This document shows, one piece after another, positions 48,701 through 64,000 of a DNA stretch of 64,000 nucleotides. Within the stretch, counting starts at the first letter, position 1, and each line of letters opens with the position of its first letter. This DNA is from Branchiostoma floridae (Eukaryota; Chordata; Leptocardii; Amphioxiformes; Branchiostomatidae). Position numbers and translations under genes: made by a program. The DNA is taken from assembly GCF_000003815.2 (NCBI RefSeq), contig NC_049988.1, positions 11,788,521 to 11,852,520 of the forward strand, given 5' to 3'. The notes under the pieces are model-generated. The model worked only from the letters and a program-made list of their open reading frames with translations, was not told where the DNA came from and ran no database searches.

Positions 48701-49384
48701 TAGTCAAAGCCGGGGAGAGAACTTCAGACTAAACACGATACTTCTTACGACAAGATTACCTCGATTCACAGAAAATTTCACGTTGAAAACGCTGTTACAA
48801 GACATTAACATTTGCTTTTTTACAGATAAGGACAATGTGGCATTGCACTAAAATTTTGTAACTTATATTTAACAGCGCCACATAACCGGTACATACAGAA
48901 GGTAAAGGTATTCTTTTACCTCCCGGCCGACGTCAGGTACCCATTTTCACACCTGGGTGAAGTGAGGAAAGCCGTGTTAAGTGCCTTTCCCAAGGGCACA
49001 ACGTCGGCGGTACGGCGGGAATCGAACTTCTGACCTATAGATTCCGAGCCGATCGCTCTACCGGTTACGCCACGCCCGACACTAACGTTAGTTACATAGG
49101 TAGATATATGTTATTACATGTAACGTACATACCCCAATATTCGCCATTCGGCTGTTGATCACAGACGACATGTCTCTAGTAAGGGTCTCAAGTGAGGTGA
49201 CACGATCCTGAAGCTCTTTGATGTACCAGTTCTGCACCAGGACTGCCACAAGAGCCGCCACGCTGAAGATCACAGCGGCGGTGCAGGCGGCCTGAACTCC
49301 CGCCGAGCGGAAACGAGACCGTCGGTCGGCATGTACGGGCCTACCGAAGGCCAGGTCACCGTTCATGAGCTTGTCGGTGCTCAT
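42722..49384 (-). CDS. Type II transmembrane collagen with C-terminal intelectin/fibrinogen-like domain
   Basis: Exons 49133-49384, 48108-48261, 47702-47899, 47360-47462, 44784-45006, 44177-44337 and 42722-42811 join in frame to about 393 residues. There is an N-terminal cytoplasmic tail, a membrane segment at about 29-50 ([20 protein letters not shown]), a coiled coil ([12 protein letters not shown]), a furin-like RARR (122-125), a collagen region at about 139-195 ([17 protein letters not shown]), and then a globular part. The globular part has [52 protein letters not shown] and IGLELYFNR. The last resembles the C-terminus of intelectins (GGGGYF, LLFYR), a tentative match. The start is the first ATG followed directly by the hydrophilic tail. 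The stop is uncertain: the frame could read on to 42668, or splice at AG|GTTAGA to a tiny exon near 41378 ending T-stop. Confidence 0.82.
42922..43757 (+). mobile_element. 5'-truncated RTE-clade retrotransposon with target duplication
   Basis: An intact frame to the stop at 43747-43749 encodes the C-terminal half of an [16 protein letters not shown] (catalytic F-A-D-D box), [51 protein letters not shown], then a basic tail. This is the RTE/BovB pattern. The 3' tail is (taggtagg)n. The flanks repeat gtattcattt (42912-42921, 43758-43767), a target-site duplication, and the uninterrupted site is preserved near 39270-39290 in copy A. Confidence 0.9.
43950..44110. repeat. CA-rich simple repeat
   Basis: Interrupted (CA)n/(ACAC)n tracts between copy B and collagen-lectin exon 44177-44337. 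Confidence 0.9.
45226..46060 (+). mobile_element. L1/Tx1-like retrotransposon relic
   Basis: In shifting frames the plus strand reads [58 protein letters not shown], and [17 protein letters not shown]. The C-x-x-C...H-x-x-WDCP knuckle and the flanking blocks are those of the ORF2 C-terminus of L1/Tx1-type LINEs. Multiple stops make it a dead copy. Confidence 0.7.
46318..46775 (-). mobile_element. CR1/Jockey-type retrotransposon relic (RT C-terminus)
   Basis: The minus strand reads [35 protein letters not shown] and, after a shift, [32 protein letters not shown]-stop. This is the usual C-terminal region of CR1/L2/Jockey reverse transcriptases (LQ-x-x-QNRA-x-R, LGW, WN-x-LP, FK). A frameshift is present near 46435. 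Confidence 0.8.
46776..47359. other. Intron remainder in the collagen-lectin gene
   Basis: AT-rich sequence with many atac/tatt runs. I see nothing further in it. Confidence 0.4.
48894..49077 (-). repeat. tRNA-derived SINE
   Basis: On the minus strand a tRNA-like head (gtcgggcgtggcgtaaccgg, B box agttcgattccc) leads into gtgcccttgggaaaggcactt and cctcacttcacccaggtg. It has the same body as the copy at 34692-35005, in a collagen-lectin intron. Confidence 0.8.
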
Positions 49385-49519
49385 ATTTCTTACAGTTTGT
49401 AATAACGTGATCTGTAGTAACTTAAAGGTATGTTGTCTGGAGGAAATGCCCAAACAACAGATACTACAGTCTGATCGAATGTAAGCCCAGTGATGACTGG
49501 GGATCTATTAGAGAGAACT

Positions 49520-49531
49520 TATTATATACTA
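49520..49531 (-). promoter_or_regulatory. TATA-like motif upstream of the collagen-lectin gene
   Basis: The minus strand reads agtatataataag about 140 bp upstream of the chosen start codon. The position fits a core promoter with a short 5' UTR, but the sequence alone is weak evidence. Confidence 0.3.
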
Positions 49532-49876
49532 TTATTAGACAGAAACGCCCTAAACTTTGTCTACTATAAAAAAAGCTGCCCCCTATTGGTTGTCAACAAG
49601 TGCCGTTCCCTTTTACCTTTTGACCTATGAAGTCAAACACCTGTTTTGAGGGGTGGCGTCATCGGTAATTTTAAACACCTGTCCAACGAGTTGACTGGTG
49701 ACGTGTCCTATGATGACGTTGTGTTGTATTTTAAGCATCTGACTTCAAACAAAAGGGACATGTCAGAGATATTTGTATCTATATACTAAATATACAAAGA
49801 ATGTTACACTGTCTTTCATTTCGACATGAAATCGTAACATAAAGATATCATACAGGGTAAATCAATTTGCATTTTA

Positions 49877-50050
49877 CAGCGGAAGCCAGTTAATTGCACG
49901 TCGGATAAACGCACACTTCGGTCAATTGCACGGAATCCCAAAATACCGTGGCGGTGCAGTCCAACTGGGTAACTTCGCATTATCGCACACGCCGGATAAT
50001 TGCACGGGATTCGCTGGTAAATTGGGTGTGCAATTAAGCGGCTTCCACTG
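49877..50050. mobile_element. Tigger/pogo-like MITE
   Basis: 174 bp with ends cagcggaagccagttaattg and the reverse complement of caattaagcggcttccactg, flanked by TA on both sides. CAGTGGAA-type TIRs and a TA target are typical of pogo/Tigger elements. Confidence 0.8.
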
Positions 50051-51196
50051 TATCAGGCAACAGTGCTTATGTAGTCTACCGTAAGGAATGTATTTCAACA
50101 TCGTTTTGTAGGTGATCTCACAGCACATTTGTTTTGCTGAAGATGTAAGGTTGTGTTATATACTTTTATGAATATCATTCGGAAAGAAGTTTTCGAAATA
50201 GATAGGATGACATGAGTTTTCCTCTCTTTGTACCGTTTATTTAAGCCGAGGATTTTAGTGCAAAGAACACCCGCTTAAATTCTGACACTTTTAAATTTTG
50301 CCGCACATAATGTTTATTATATGTCCACACGTAATGGTTCAGTTGAATATAATATTTCGTGACTTTTGTGACAGTACAGCATGAAACCTGCGAAAATGTC
50401 TGTCTGGTGCTGTGTTTCCCTTAGGTTACAAATTATTCAATCCCTTTTGACTATAATTGATGTAGTTACGGGTTACATTTCTCTACACCTTGAACGGTAT
50501 CAACCATCTTTGCAGTGCCGATCTTGAAAGTGCCTATCATACTCAGGATGTTATGGTTATGGTTGATCTCTTCTTCAGTGTGTTCAAGATTCCACAAGCG
50601 CTCTGCCTTGGTGATATCATGGGGCAGGCCTACAATTCTGTGTTACCGTCGTAGTCTGTGTCTAACACTCAGTACAAAAACATCACTACGTCACATTTGG
50701 TAAATACATTTCATTCCTATCTTAAAACATAAAATTCAATATATCTACAAGAATAATGTCAATATATTGTACGGTCAATATTCATACTCCTTGGATCTAG
50801 CGTTGCTTTGATTCTAGTTATCCTCCAGTATAATGATAAATGCGACCATGGCTACCCTACTAGCCGGAGACTATCATTAAGGGCTAGCCTTGGTACGTGC
50901 ACAATATACAATCAACAATATAAATGGTTACACTTCGTTACCGTTATAGATGATGCAGTTTCTTTTACGTACTAATATTAGATTATACAAACATGCAAAA
51001 TATGGACCCAGCCTTGAGCTAGATCCAAATTCCACTATGGCACTATCCAATGTATATGATAATATTTGATGTCGTAGATATCACTTGATATCTAATAAGA
51101 TATGTAATATAACTACATGAAATGAATATGTAACTTGCAACTTTGGTTAGTGTTTATGTCTTTGTACACATCCAGCTGTAACGTTTTGGAACTCGA
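50051..51196. other. Intergenic stretch between the receptor and collagen-lectin genes
   Basis: Apart from the MITEs on either side I see no convincing gene. A minus-strand open stretch of about 55 codons near 50461-50640 has no recognisable domain. Confidence 0.4.
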
Positions 51197-51497
51197 GTCC
51201 ATTCCAAGTCACCGCAAGGGTTGCCATTGTCATTTTTTTAAAGCTTTCAATTCTTTGCAATTATATGTGTAGGAGATTTCACATTTTGGAAATTTTTGAA
51301 ACACTGTTTAAACTGTCCAAATACTTAACCAGCTGTGTATAATTTGACATTCAAATAGATTCAAATTTTCATATTTGATGTTTTGGAAACTTAAATTCAT
51401 AATAATTGCAGCTTAGATAATTATTATCTTATTCAAAAGAATTCAAACTTTTACAAACATTGTATAAAAGCCTTTGTAGTGATTTGCAAAGGGACTC
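51197..51497. mobile_element. MITE with gagtccattccaag termini, at the receptor 3' end
   Basis: It begins gagtccattccaagtcacc and ends agggactctatc, and shares internal phrases (tttgcaattatatgt, aacactgtttaaact) with the longer copy at 61682-62381. It lies 23 bp downstream of the receptor's stop codon, so it probably forms part of the 3' UTR. Confidence 0.65.
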
Positions 51498-51519
51498 TAT
51501 CAGAGGCAAATCGTACATT

Positions 51520-63615
<12,096 letters not shown>

Positions 63616-63659
63616 CTGGAAAACAAACGCATTATTCAATTTGCTTCTATGCATTATCT

Positions 63660-63870
63660 ACACTGTAAATGCTTTCAAGTTCGCGGAATTTAATTCTGCT
63701 GTAGCGAGGAAAGGACATTTTTTTGCGATGATTTTAAGTTCGCTGTAGCACCGTGCACGTAAGTCCCTTACTGCCATGTTCGCGGTGGTTTTCAGTTTGC
63801 GGTGAAGCGTCCACCGCGAAAACACGAATATCAAACAACCGCAAAAGTTTCTGCATTTACATCTGTAAAT
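63660..63870. mobile_element. MITE with tgtaaatgc termini
   Basis: Left cactgtaaatgctttcaagttcgcgg and the inverted right end (tgtaaatgcagaaacttttgcgg) are imperfect TIRs; the interior is rich in ttcgcggt. It lies in the receptor intron upstream of the discoidin exon. Confidence 0.65.
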
Positions 63871-64000
63871 CATAGATAACTAGAAAGATTGATGGACGGA
63901 TGGATGGATGGGTGAATGGATGCTTAGAATAAGATACATGGATAAAGCTTTACTTAAAAGCAAGTGAAAATATAGATAAATGTAGAAATAATTGAAAGAA

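Noticed and set aside
50461-50640. Minus-strand open stretch with an acceptor-like TTGTAG
   Set aside because: No domain recognised and no partner exon. Not enough to call a gene.

Overview
The window is animal genomic DNA and most likely comes from a cephalochordate (amphioxus/lancelet). The evidence is intron-rich genes with canonical GT/AG junctions, extreme extracellular domain shuffling, and a dense load of MITEs, tRNA-derived SINEs and decayed non-LTR retrotransposons. The species call is an inference. Three host genes are clear, all on the minus strand. Two are incomplete because they run past the window ends, and three 100-N assembly gaps are present.

Right part (51520-63615): a gene whose visible 17 exons join in frame to about 1,046 residues. 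Its order is F5/8 type C (discoidin) - fucolectin/tachylectin-like domain - C-type lectin - LDL receptor class A - frizzled cysteine-rich domain - kringle - sushi/CCP - a complete Cys-loop ligand-gated ion channel (ligand-binding domain with a C-x13-C loop, M1-M4, stop codon). Every inter-domain intron is phase 1. This chimeric receptor is the best candidate for an undescribed system.

Middle (42722-49384): a gene for a predicted type II membrane protein, with a short cytoplasmic tail, one membrane segment, a coiled coil, a furin-like site, a collagen triple helix and a cysteine-containing C-terminal globular domain that may be intelectin/fibrinogen-like. Next to it (35191-35552) are two exons of a small secreted cysteine-rich protein whose 3' end I could not find.

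Left part (203-31959): a polycystin-1-like gene, 29 exons in the window. Its order is signal peptide - WSC-like domain - REJ-type region - GAIN/GPS - TM1 - PLAT - further TM segments; the pore region lies beyond the left edge. Its last visible exon carries an apparent 1-nt frameshift. The intron before that exon holds a complete 5.5 kb ISL2EU-type DNA transposon (2040-7573) with a THAP/DDE transposase, a divergent-family partner gene (SWIM plus YqaJ nuclease), about 62-bp imperfect terminal inverted repeats and a TA target duplication.

The intergenic stretch 33.5-44 kb is repeat-built: a degenerate tandem repeat, a recent tandem duplication (37223-39463 against 39463-43945) and two insertions (a deleted mariner and a 5'-truncated RTE) whose empty sites survive in the other copy. 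The receptor and the polycystin are predicted surface membrane proteins with adhesive ectodomains. The collagen-lectin may be a surface or shed pattern-recognition molecule. Nothing in the sequence links the three functionally.
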